A stretch of 64,000 nt of DNA from Brienomyrus brachyistius (Eukaryota; Chordata; Actinopteri; Osteoglossiformes; Mormyridae). Of this stretch, positions 32,901 to 46,051 are shown in pieces (positions within the stretch are counted from its first letter, which is position 1; every line of letters begins with the position of its first letter). Under the pieces are notes generated by a model that had not been told where the DNA came from, did not search any database, and was given only the letters and a program-made list of their open reading frames with translations. Location of the stretch: the NCBI RefSeq assembly GCF_023856365.1, contig NC_064541.1, positions 25,646,214 through 25,710,213 on the forward strand. Direction: 5' to 3'. The position numbers and the translations under genes were made by a program.

Positions 32901-35900
32901 TGAATGACTAGATGAATCCTAATGAATGGAATGCTTCATCGTGTTATTTATAGGGCATAACAGGTGTTTTGTGTATAATAAATGAGCTGAGCTGAGCTGG
33001 ACCGTATCAGAGAGCTGTGGGTCTGGTGTTACAAGCTGTCAGAAATGGTACAGAAAGTGAACTGAATGAATAAAACACCATAGAATATGACTTATAAACA
33101 GTGTGTTTTAATGCAGATGCTTATTTTGGTGTTTTCTTGCACATGTAATTACTCACAAGCACTTGGATACACAATGATATCACTATTAGTGCTGTTGTGA
33201 TTCTGTGATTTCTGTGCATCAAAGGGTTCGTGAGTTTTTGTTTTAAAATTTAATTAATGCAGTGAGCAGCGATCGGGTCCCAAAGGTTAAACTGGCAATG
33301 AAATGATGTTAGCTAACTTACATCTAGCGTATCTGATTTACTGGCTAGCTAGCTACTGTATAAACACATTTTGGTTTAGCATTTGCTCATTAAACTTTAA
33401 TACTACAGAGCAGATATATTTAACCCAGTTATGTGATCAGAACTTGCTTGACTGGATGTAGTCCTGGGCTCAAATTCAGTGTGAGTGTGTCTTCAACAGT
33501 CCTGCAATAGCACGCAGTATTCTAGAAATTATCTGTGCATGAGATGGAGGAATGTACAGTGCAGGGTAGAAATGCTATAGAATAATTTGCAAGAAATTAC
33601 TCTTATTAATTTACAGTAAGAAATTTGGACTTGTGACGTGGTACATTGTGTCTCAAATCTAGTTAAGCTGCTGGTTCATATTTCAGAAAAAGTTTTATTG
33701 TGACTGTTTCAAAATGGAGTGAATGTGATGCTGTATGTGACCATGTAAGGTAAATCGACTGGTGTATTTCACACCCCGATATTTCTACAATGAAATGTCC
33801 TTGCATGTCTGTTGACCATGGAAAATGCCTCAGGTTAGACTTGAACATTGTCTGGTCAAAATACTTCGCAATGACATTAGCAGAAATGACATTGGTGTGA
33901 AATGTCAAACATTATTGGGAAGTTGAGGGAATTACAGGGTGAATGATTTATATCAGGATGTTTTGAGGTTTTAGTTATGTTTATGTTATGTAACTCAGAC
34001 CTAAATAATAGGGAGATGCAGGCAGAGGTTCACCGTAAACCTCCAGCTTGAACTGCTTCTGCTTGTCTGATGCATATAATTCTGCAAATGCTTAAGGATG
34101 GTGGTAAATAACACAACAGTGTGCTGACTAGGTCTGCATGATACAGAAAGCATATAAAAGTGTGAGGCTATTATTACTGAAACAGGAAGAGTAAAGTGGT
34201 GTTCAACTCAGTGCAGTAGGTGTCCATCCTGGAGATGTTCAGGACCTTAGATATGAAGACACTGGTGGTACTGAGCTGTCATCGCCTGCAGGATCTCAGT
34301 CTGTCCTGTACACAGGTGTAAAATGGACAGGATCATATTACCCGCACCCAGCTATCTGTCCATGAAGACTGACCACTCCATGGCTCAACCAATCGGATTC
34401 AACAGTGGCAGCATCCCTTCTGACACCAGGTGAGACTGTTACTTTTAATCAGCGGTGGGCAGGGTTCCGCTAACATTGAAAACTGTTGGCAGACAAATGA
34501 CCTTCCTCTAAATTTTTATTTTCGCTAACTGTAAATCTGCTAATGTTTTTAACAGGTAAACTGAATTAAGTTATTAATGGTCAAAAACATTTGTAAACCC
34601 TAAAATCATACGTATTTCTTCCCGGTTGTTCTGCGTGTGTCTGCAATAGTCTATCTGGCTCGCTATTTGCTGACTATGTGTAGACACACTAAGCTGGATT
34701 CCTTGCTTAGCCAGATAACTTGTCATGTTTAAGGTACCCTAGTTTAAAAGGTCTTCATCTTTATTCACTTACATTTAGCCTACACTACCTTAGATCCTAA
34801 AAGTTATCCGCCTAAGCTATAAATTCTGCTTCGTGGTACAGCCCCCCCGATTATATTTTCCAGGTTCTGATTGACAGAGACCAATAAACAGTTGAGACCC
34901 TCCTTCCTAGATCTGGGTAAACGACGCCATGTTTGTAGTTCCCAAGCGGCTTCACTGAGGGCAAAATATCAACATAGGCCAGTTACACAATAGGGCTTCT
35001 CCTAGAAAAATGCCTATCTCACAATCGGAATATCATAGAAAGGAAATTTCAATGCAGATTTAAATAGAATCCAATGATACCCAGTTGAATAAGTCCTAAA
35101 TATCCCTTGGTAATCACTCTAGTCCAACAGATGGGATTTCTGTGTTAAGCAGGTTAAAATTTTAGCTTTCTGGCTATGTTCTCAAGGGTTTCTGAGCCGG
35201 AAACCAAGCTTGCACTAAACATTTTAGTGGTTTATTGGTTTAGCATTATCAAATTAAACTTTTTGGTGAGCTGCGCCCACCAGTGATTTTCACGTGTTAA
35301 ATGCTTTAGATAAAGTCACAAGACATCACTCATTAATTTAGAGTAAGAAATTTGGACTTGACAGATGGTGCAGTGTGTCTCAAGTCTAGTTAAGCTGCTG
35401 GTTCAGATTTCAGAAAAAGTTGTACTGTGACTGTTTTAAAATGGCATTAGTGTGACACTCTACAGCATGTGCAGGATTATTAGGCAAGTGGTTTTTCACA
35501 ATTCCTCTGTAATAATAGTATAAGGGGAAGATAACCAGCTTTTACACTGAAACAGTAAGAGTAATGAAGTGTTCAGCTTAGAGCAGTAGGCGTCCATGCT
35601 GTTCATCCTGGAGATGTTCAGGAACTCAGACATGAAGTCACTGGTAGTTCTGAGCTGTATGGCCTGCAGGATCTCAGTCTGTCCTGTACACAGGCATACA
35701 ATGGAGAGGATTGACCCACCCTCACTCAGCTGTCTGTCCATGAAGAGTGATCTCTCTATGGATCTACCAATGAAATTCAAAGATGGCAACTTACTTCCTG
35801 ACATCAGGTAAGGCTGCTAATCTTTATGTCCTAAATGCTATAGAATAATTTGCAAGAAATTACTCTTATTAATTTACAGTAAGAAATGTGGACTTGTGAC

Positions 35901-38900
35901 GTGGTACATTGTGTCTCAAATGTAGTTATGCTGTTGGCACAGATTCCAGGGAAACGTTGTATTATGACAGTTCATTTTAAAATGGAGTGTAAAAATTATC
36001 TACACCCAGCTGTCTCTGAGTCTGCAGTAGAGTTGAAAGGTCAAAGGCCATTACTCTTCCAGATAGTAATGCTGAACATCAGGCTGACATTAACCACTAA
36101 ATTAGGGTGTCTGATTCTGTGACTGTGCGATACGATGGTATATATCATATCCCAGGTCACAGGGGTTGCAGTTTAAGCAGGAATGCCCAGACCTCCATTT
36201 CTCCAGAATGCCCTGAGTCTGCCCTGGGGCCCCCTCCCAGTTGGACATGCCCAAAACACCTCCTCAGGGAGCCGTCTAGGAGGCATTGTACATAGATGCC
36301 TAAACCACCTCAGCTGGCACCTTTCGATGTGGAGGAGTAGTGGCTCTACCTTGAGCTCCTCCTGAATGTCCACACTCCTCACTCTTTCTCTGAGGCTGAG
36401 CCCAGACACCCTGTGGAAGAAGCTTTCTAGAGATTTTATGTGGGAAGTTAAGCTGGGGAATTTTGGAAATATTCAAACAGGCTGTGACGCCAGCCGGAGT
36501 AAGGAAACAGGGATCCAGATGTGCACACCAAACGTGAGTTTATTGAGGGTGTAGGTACTGAGGTGATAAAAGGGTTAGACGAGAAGAATGGTCGTTGTTC
36601 GTAAGCCGAGGTCCAAAGCCGGGAGGTCTGTCCTACACTTACACACGTGACACGAACACACAGGGGAAGGGGAACGGGAGGAGCCGGTCTCAGCAGGAAG
36701 AGTGGGTCAGGTGCGGGAACGAGTCTGGGGAAAGGGAGAAGACTTTATTTAATTAATAAAGTCTTGGTACTCGGGTGGTAGTTTGCTCACGTCATCCGTC
36801 TCAGGGCTCTCTACATGCGAGGTACGACAAGGCAGAGACATGCAGGACGAGAGGCATTCAGGCGACCACGAGGTTAGCTCACCCGTTCTCCAGTCTAGCC
36901 GGGGGTTGTGCAGTTGCAGCCAGGGCAGACCGAGGATCAGCGGGTCCTTGGTGTGGGGAAGCAGATACATCTCTATCCGCTCCTTGTGGAGCGTTCCTAT
37001 CTGAAGCCTGATAGGCTGAGTGCGATATCGGATAGTACCGTCTTGAATCTTCTCCCCGGTAACTCCGAGAACGGTGAGGGGCTGCACCAGCGTCTCATCT
37101 ATAAAGTTGCCGGCTGCACCGCTATCCACGAGAGCAAGAATCCTCTCGCCCCCCTTAGGTGAGCTGATAATGACTGGCAAGGTTAATTGCTGGAGGTAAG
37201 ACATAACCCGGGGAGGGGTACTTACCGAAGGGGTGTTCTCCTCCCGGCGGGGTCTGATGGGACAGGTCGACAGAACATGTCCGGCCTCTCCGCAGTAAAG
37301 ACACAGCCCCCTATCGGTTCTCCTCCGGCGTTCTGCAGCCGTGAGAGGTGCCCGTCCCAGTTGCATGGGTTCAGGGACATCAGACGAGGCTCCAGGAAGC
37401 TTGCGGTGACTCTCCGTTTGAGCTCTCCACCTTCTCCGGTCCCTGACGGTGTTGTCCAGTCTCACCGCGAGACGGACATACTCCTCGAAGGATAAAGCCT
37501 CACCTCGGGAGGCGAGCTCATCCTGTAAATCTTGGTTCAACCCTCTGCGGAATATGGTCATGAGGGAGTCGTCAGGCCATTGGAGACCGGCCGCGATGGT
37601 GCGGAATTCCAGAGAGAAATCGGCCGCTGACCGGGCCCCCTGGCAACCTCCAGCAATGCTTGATGGAAGCCCTGAGGGGTGTCGATGAGAGGGCTCTGAC
37701 ATGCCCACAGGGCAGTTGCCCACTCTCTGGCTCTACCCATGAGGAGAGAGATGACGAACCGCACCTCTGCTCCGGGGGAGTGGAACATCTCTGGATGTTC
37801 CTCAACGTAAATCCCACACTGTATCAGAAACCCCCTGCAGGTGTCGGGGTTTCCATCATATCGCTCTGGAAGGGCGATAGGGGCGGTGGAGGCAGCTCGA
37901 GGTGGTGATGCCGGCAAGGGGACGTGAGCAGCTTGACTTGCCAGGAGCTGTTCTATAGCCGTCAGTCGACTCTCCATAGACAGGTGGTGTGCTGGATCCA
38001 TACTTGGGCGAAGTATTCTGTGACGCCAGCCGGAGTAAGGAAACAGGGATCCAGATGTGCACACCAAACGTGAGTTTATTGAGGGTGTAGGTACTGAGGT
38101 GATAAAAGGGTTAGACGAGAAGAATGGTCGTTGTTCGTAAGCCGAGGTCCAAAGCCGGGAGGTCTGTCCTACACTTACACACGGGACAAGAACACACAGG
38201 GGAAGGGGAACGGGAGGAGTTGGTCTCAGCAGGAAGAGTGGGTCAGGTGCGGGAACGAGTCTGGGGAAAGGGAGAAGACAAGGCAAGGTAAGTACAAAAG
38301 GTAAACGGAACAGGTTGGGAATTGCGGGACGATAGAAGACAAGTAAACGCTCAGTAAGGCTCAAGATCATGGCACAATACTTCGCACGGAGTATAGCGAG
38401 AGCCGGGCTTGTGTCAGAGCCTCATTAGGCGGAATGTGGGACATCTGTAGAGCCCCGCCTACTTGGGCGGGGCTTGATGTGGAGCCAGCAGCAGGTTCCG
38501 CCTGTGTGGACGTGACACAGGCATATGTAAACTTTTGTGAATAAATACTATGAAAATATCAAGTAAATGACCAGATGAATAACTAGATGAATGACTAGAT
38601 GAATGACTAGATGAATCCTAATGAATAGAATGCTTCATTTTGTTATTTATTGGCCATAACAGGTGTTTTGTGTATAATAAATGAGCTGAGCTGAGCTGGA
38701 CCGTATCAGAGAGCTGTGGGTCTGGTGTTAGAAGCTGTCAGAAATGGTACAGAAAGTGAACTGAATGAATAATACACCATAGAATATGACTTATAAACAG
38801 TGTGTTTTAATGCAGATGCTTATTTTGGTATTTTCTTGCACATGTAATTACTCACAAGTACTTGGTTACACAATGATATCACTATTAGTGCTGTTGTGAT

Positions 38901-41900
38901 TCTGATGGTATGTGTGTGATTTCTGTGTATCAAAGGGTTCGTGAGTTTTTGTTTTTAAATTTAATTAATGCAGTGAGCAGCGATCGGGTCCCAAAGGTTA
39001 AACTGGCAATGAAATTATGTTAGCTAACTTACATCTAGCGTATCTGATTTACTGGCTAGCTAGCTACTGTATAAACACATTTTGGTTTAGCATTTGCTCA
39101 TTAAACTTTAATACTACAGATCAGATATATTTAACCTAGTTATGTGATCAGAACTTGCTTGACTGGATGTAGTCCTGGGCCCAAATTCAGTGTGAATGTG
39201 TCTTCAACAGTCCTGCAATAGTATGCAGTATTCCAGAAATTATTTGTGCATGTGATGGAGGAATGCACAGTGCAGGGTAGAAATTCAAGTTAAATTTGCA
39301 TGAAATCTTGTTGTTTTAACCAAGATTATGCTGCTGGATGTGTTTTTTTTTTCAACTGCATTTAAGTTGTCTGCTATAGGCTGATCCAGTTTATTCCCAT
39401 TAATTCCCATGGAAAGTTTCCAACTTTGAAAATTCCTAGAATTTCACAACTCTACTTGTGAGCAAAACCCCGGGATACTTAAACTACTCTGCTTGAGACA
39501 GTAATCCATCCAGGACAGGCGATCCACCCTTTTCCAGCTGAGAACTTTGGCCTCAGACTTGGAGGTGCTGATCCTCATCCAGCCGCTTCACACTCAACTA
39601 AAGATTACCCCAGTACATGCTGCCGGTCACAGTCCAATGAAGCCAACAGGACCATGTCATCTGAAAAAGAACAAAACCACGATCCTGTGGTCACTGAACC
39701 GGACACCTTCCACCCCTTGGCTATGCCTAGAAATTCTGTTCAAAGAAGTTATGAAGGGAAATGGTGACAAAGGGCAGCCCTGGGAGAGACAAACACCCAC
39801 CGGAAGCTAATCTAACTTAATGTTGGCAATGCAAACCAACATTCCACTCCAGTTATACAGGAACCTGACGTCCTATAACAATACTCCCGGTACCGCCAAA
39901 TCCTGAAGCAGCCCTCACAGGACCAACTTTGTAAACTAGCTCCGCCCCCAAGCCTGGCTTCTGGGCAGGGCCTTGGTCTCCCCAGTCTGGGTGGAGTCAC
40001 ATGATCTGTTATGTTGATCTTCATTGGGGGTCTATGTGAATCACACATTGTCTGGCCACTCACCTATGACCAGTTTCACTAAATTGTGTATGGATGTGTT
40101 TTATCCAAGGAACATGTTTTCATTTTAATAAGAAAGTTAAATTCTATAACTGATATTTTAATTAGCTTTAATTATGGGGAGTATGAGATTCACTTTCTAC
40201 CCTCCAATTCTTTCAAGTTGTTTATGTACAGTATCTGTATTTGAATTATTTAAATCAACGCATCAAAGACTTCCATTAAGTTAAACTGCTGATCTAATAT
40301 GAACCCAGGTTTATCATGGTGAAAACACATTCATTTACACACAACTGTTAACAGGATTTACCAGGAGCTCTGTGACTAAACAGCAAACACACAGTTCATT
40401 AATCTGCCTTCTGATAAATAACTTGCATTTTTGTCTGTTGAATAGGTCCAGTTGCTATAATTATTAATGTGTGACAATTCTGTACAATACCCATATGTAT
40501 AATCTTGCTTTTCACAGTGAGCTGCCATCCAGTCTCCTAACAGAAGATCAGTTCAGGTGTTCTGTGTGCAGTGACCTTCTGAAGGATCCAGTGTCTATCC
40601 CCTGTGGACATAGTTATTGCAGACAGTGCATCACTACCTACTGGGAGAAGCCAGGCAGCATTGGATCCTACGCCTGCCCTCAGTGCAAAAAGAGGAGCAG
40701 AACTTATCCTGTGCTCTACGCAAACTCAGCTTTAGCTGTGCTGCTGCAGAAGCTCCAGCAGGCAGGACTCAGTCCCACCCTCCCTGGGCGGAGCTATGCT
40801 GAGCCGGGGGATGTGGCCTGTGATTGGTGTATTGGCAGGAAGCTGAAAGCTGTCAAGTCCTGTCTGACCTGCACTGCCTCCTACTGTGAGACCCATGTGA
40901 AGCCGCACTACATTGTACCAGCACTGGAGAGACACAGGCTGGAGGAGGCCACTGAGAACCTGGAACACAAGCTCTGCCAGATACACCACAGAGCCCTGGA
41001 GTTCCTCTGTAAGATGGAGAAGACTCTCATCTGCAGCCTGTGTCTTGTGGAGCAACACCAAGGTCATGATGTGGTCTTTGTCAAGTCTGAGGATTCTGTG
41101 AAGGTAGGAAACTCTCTGTGCTCAGAGTCCCATATTAAAGACTGGGGATTACAGTATGTTCATGGTTTATTGGAAGCTTTTTATTTTCTTCTTGAACGGA
41201 ATTTGCTAAACAAATGAAATATATCACAATGAACTAATTAAAATACTAGTTTTGCACTTATGATCTTTGCACACTACATTAACTTAATAGATAACTTAAT
41301 AAATGATCTAGAAATGTAGCACCAGAATTCCAAAATAAAAATGAAGTTGCCAAATTGAATTACATCAATATTCCAAGTGCTCCCAACCTCGAACACTGTC
41401 ATGGAGGCCTATAAAGGCATGGATGCCAGTGTGTCATAGGACACACCCATGCACTAAGGGCTATTTAAATAAATCAGTTCACCTGACTGCAGGTCTGTAA
41501 AATGCGCAAGAAGAAATCTACACATCATGCGATGAACATGACAACTCTACGCACTGACAGAACAGGGACAGGAATTAAACCTCCATCTGTGGAGGTATGA
41601 TGGGACAATGTTACCCATCTGAGCTACACCGCTGCCCTTGTTAACATAAAAAAAAAATAACATGAAAAGTAGCATGTATAACACATATCTAACGGAAATA
41701 TATATATATTATTTTATTTTTATTTTTTTCCGTTAGATATGTGTTATACATGCTATGGTGGAGGCAATGATGACTGCACGTGTTTCCTTGCAAGTAACCA
41801 TGGTTAATAGAGGAAGAACGATTTCAAGCACCACCCTCCTTTTAAAGCATCCAGTCTGCTTTTCTAACTCAATCAGCATGACAGTGATCTCCAGCCTTGT

Positions 41901-44900
41901 CCTCATCAACACTCTCTCCTGTATTAACGACAGAATCACTGAAATGATGTCAGCAGGTCCTTTTGTGGCAGGACTGAAATGCAGTGGAAATGGGTTTTTG
42001 GGATTAAGTGTATTTTCATGGTAGATTGCAATTTGTCTGGTCACTCTTTATAATATTCTGGAGTATATATTACCTGTTTGGTCTTTCACTTCAGTGTTTA
42101 CTTTAGCATTTTATATATACACACACATATACTGCTCAAAAAAATTAAAGGAAAACAAATCAGATATCAATGGGGAAAAAAATCATGCTGGATATCTATA
42201 CTGATGCAGACTGGGTAATGTGTTAGGAATGAAAGGATGCCACATCATTTGATGGAAATGAAATTATCAACCTACAGAGGGCTGAATTCAAAGACACCCT
42301 GAAAATCAAAGTGAAAAATGATGCGGCAGGCTAGTCCATTTTGCTGAAATTTCATTAGTAACTCAGAATCATACTCAGTAGTTTGTATGGCCCCCACGTG
42401 GATGTATGTATGTCTGACAATGTCAGGGCATGATCCTAATGAGACCACGGATGGTGTCCTGGGGGGATCTCCTCTCAGATCCGGACCAGGGTACCACTGA
42501 GCTTCTGGACCTTCTGAGGTGCAACCTGGTGGCATCGGATAGACGAAACATAATGTCCCAGAGGTGTTCTATTGGATTTAGGTCAGGCGAGCGTGGGGGG
42601 CAGTCAATGGTATCAATTCCTTCATCCTCCAGGAACTGTCTACATGCTCTTGCCACATGAGGCCTGACATTGTGGTGCACCAGGAGGAACCCAGGACCCA
42701 CTGCACCAGCATAGGGTCTGACAGTGGGTTCAAGGATTTCATCCTAATACCTAATGGCAGTCAAGGTGCTGTTGTCTAGCCGGTAGAGGTCTGTGTGTCC
42801 CTCCATGGATATGCCTCCCCAGACCATCACTGACCCACCACCAAATCGGTCATGCTGAACAATGCTGCAGGCAGTATAACGTTCTCCATGGCTTCTCCAG
42901 ACCCTTTCACATCTGTCATATGTGCTCAGGGTGAACCTGCTCTCATCTGTGAAAAGCACAGGGTGCCAGTGGCAGACCTGCAAATTCTGGTATTCTATGG
43001 CAAATGCCAGTCGAGCTCCATGGTGCTGGGCAGTGAGCACAGGGCCCACTAGAGGACGTTGGGTCCTCAAGCCACCCTCATGAAGTTTGTCTCTGACTAA
43101 ACAATCAGAAACATTCACACCAGTGGCCTGCTGGAAGTCATTTTGTAGAGCTCCAGCAGTGTTCATCCTGTTCCTCCTTGCACAAAGGAGCAGATACCGG
43201 TCCTGCTGATGGGTTAAGGACCTTCTACGGCCCTGTCCAGCTCTCCTTGAGTTTCTGCCCATCTCCTGGAATCTCCTCCATGCCCTTGAGACAGCAAACC
43301 TTCTGGCAATGGCACGTATTGATGCGCCATCCTGGAGGAGTTGGACTACCTGTGCAACCTCTGTAGGGTCCAGGTATCGCCTCATGCTACCAGTAGTGAC
43401 ACTGACCGTCGCCAAATGCAAAACTAGTGAAAAAACCATCAGAAAAGATGAGGAGGGAAAAATGCCAGTGGCCTCCACCTGTTAAACCATTCCTGTTTTG
43501 GGGGTCGTCTCAGTGTTGCCCCTCTAGTTCACCTGTTGTTAATTTCATTAACACCAAAGCAGTTGAAACTGATTAACAACCCCCTCTGCTACTTAACTGA
43601 CCAGATCAATATTCCAGAAGTTTAATAGACTTCCCTACCCAGACCTAACCTTAACCATAAGTAACCAAACAAAATACAAGTCTTTTGGCATTTTTAGTTT
43701 TTTGATTGCAGTCACAGATATTGATATTGAATTTCACCTTGTGGAGACTGAAGAAATAGTCCCCACAATGTCAAAAAAAAAAAATTTTTGTGGGGAACAT
43801 CTGGTCCCCACAAAATAATGTATACCTGGACCACACACACACACACCAACATGTATTTCCGGCTTTGGCAGTAGCCACGGTACGTGTTACTGTTTGCCAT
43901 CATTGATCTTTTGAATTCTTCATATTTTTCCATAATAATTCCCTGTCCCACTGCATTGAAATACATATTCCTGTTGTGATCCATGCCGGTTGGATAAATA
44001 AAAAAAATCATTTAAAATTTAAAGTTATCCTTCGTTTATATTTGACATTACCGTATTCTTACGCATATAACGCGCATAATACGTGTTTTTACAAACAGTT
44101 AAACCCCCGTGTGCGCGTTATGCAAAATTAGTTTTACATGGTTGATGTCGTCTGTTAATATTTTAATGGAGATGAAAATGTCCTATCAAAAAAAAAAACT
44201 AATGAAACGATTTGATCATGATTATGATTTGTTATACTGATTAGCTCTACTCTGTCTTTCTATGTATGATCTATGTCTGGGGGTGGCGGGAGGAGTTTTC
44301 AGTTCAATGGGCAGCATGCGCGGTATACGTATGGGCGCGCTATGCAGAATTTTTTTTTACATAATTCCTTTGTTCCCGCGCGCTATACGCGTGGGCGCGT
44401 TATACACGTGTGCGCGTTATACGCGCGTTACGTATAAAAAAACGTAAAAATATCTCCATAATGAATTGATTCTCAAAGAACTATTCAAAAGACATTTTAG
44501 TAAATCAAAATTGAATCAAATCAATATAGAATCGAATCAGGCACTTGTGAATCCAAATTTGATTTCCATACCAAACACAGATTACATGTGCCTCCATTCT
44601 TGGGTCTCAAGTCTTCGGAGCCCTTAAGCATGTTTTTATATTCAAATATTCTGTTTTCTTTTTTTTTAGTTGTCATATAAAGACTCAAGCGTATTGACAT
44701 TCCAGACAAAATTTTTTTCTGGAGGACGTGAGGAACCTAAGCAAGGTCAGTGAACTTACTGTAACTGTTGATAACATTGCAGTTAATTGTGTGCCTATTC
44801 AGCTTATGGAGTTTCTCACAAACAGTTGTGTTTGTTTTAAATATTTGAGCATGCTTCATGGGTTCCAATTTAATTAAATAGCCTTCTTACACTTCCATTT

Positions 44901-45965
44901 ATTCTTCTCAAATGGCTGGCAATGAGGTGAGTTATGACACTAAGCAATGGTGCAGGAAGGAGTTTGATATTGACACAAATTAAAAAATTGCATATAAATG
45001 TCTTAGAGTTTTATTATTATTATTTACTGAGGGAAAGAATGAATCCGGGGCGGCATGGTGGTGCCGTGGTGAGCACTGTTGCCTCACACCTCTGGGACCC
45101 GTGTTCGAATCTCCGCCTGGGTCACATGTGTGTGGAGTTTGCATGTTGTCCCCATGTCGTCGTGGGGTTTCCTCCGGGTACTCCGGTTTCCCCCCCACAG
45201 TCCAAAAACATGCTGAGGCTAATTGGAGTTGCTAAATTGCCTGTAGGTCTGCATGTGTGAGTGAATGGCGTGTGAGTGTGCCCTGCAATGGGCTGCCCCC
45301 CTGTCCTGGGTTGTTCCCTGCCTCGTGCCCATTGCTTCCGGGATAGGCTCCGGACCCCCCGCGACCCAGTAGGACAAGCGGTTTGGAAAATGGATGGATG
45401 AATGAATCTAGATTAAATATTGGGAGGTACCTGTCCCCCTGGTTCATTAGCCCCTGGCACTAAGGGTTACCAATTGGACTGGGCGATATGAAAAAAAACT
45501 TCTCTCAATATTTTTTTCCATATCAGCCCATATCTATATATATCACGATATGAATCAAATCTGTCAAACCACCTTTTTATTCCAAACTGAGTTGTGAAGA
45601 CATCATAACATTAATTGTAGTGTCAGAACATTAACATAACATTAATTGTTTTGTCAGAAATTGAACATAAATGCTCTGTAGAACACTGCAATAAAAAAAG
45701 TATGTTAAAGGATAAACGTGTAAACCGTATGTTAGCGCGTTTCTGGACCCACACATGTCTGCTGTAAAGCGTTTCGTTGGACCGATCGTGCAGCAACATG
45801 GTGGTGCATGCACAGAACCAGTTGTCAGTGCCCGATGTGTGCCGGCTGCACGATCGTTTCGCGCATGCGCCGCCATGTTGCTGCATGATCAGTTCCACGG
45901 AAAACTTTACGGCAGATAGCACATTTCCGGACCCACACGTAACGGTTTATAGCGAAACTTTAAAG

Positions 45966-46051
<86 letters not shown>

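Larger units (their letters stand above)
36483..38517 (-). mobile_element. Ty3/gypsy LTR retrotransposon, internally deleted
   Basis: Target duplication CAGGC flanks both ends (36478-36482, 38518-38522). The 5' LTR (minus orientation) is 38019-38517, 499 bp, with TG..CA ends. At the other side only the terminal 261 bp of the 3' LTR (36483-36743) remain, directly joined to the end of the protease region. The deletion removed reverse transcriptase, RNase H, integrase and half of the 3' LTR. The gag start codon is only about 17 nt from the LTR, and I see no obvious primer-binding site there. Confidence 0.9.

Noticed and set aside
40518..41103. A plain finTRIM gene
   Set aside because: No coiled-coil exons or B30.2 domain are found downstream in the window; the phase and neighbours suit the larger SMKSD/repeat model better, though finTRIM ancestry of the exon is likely.
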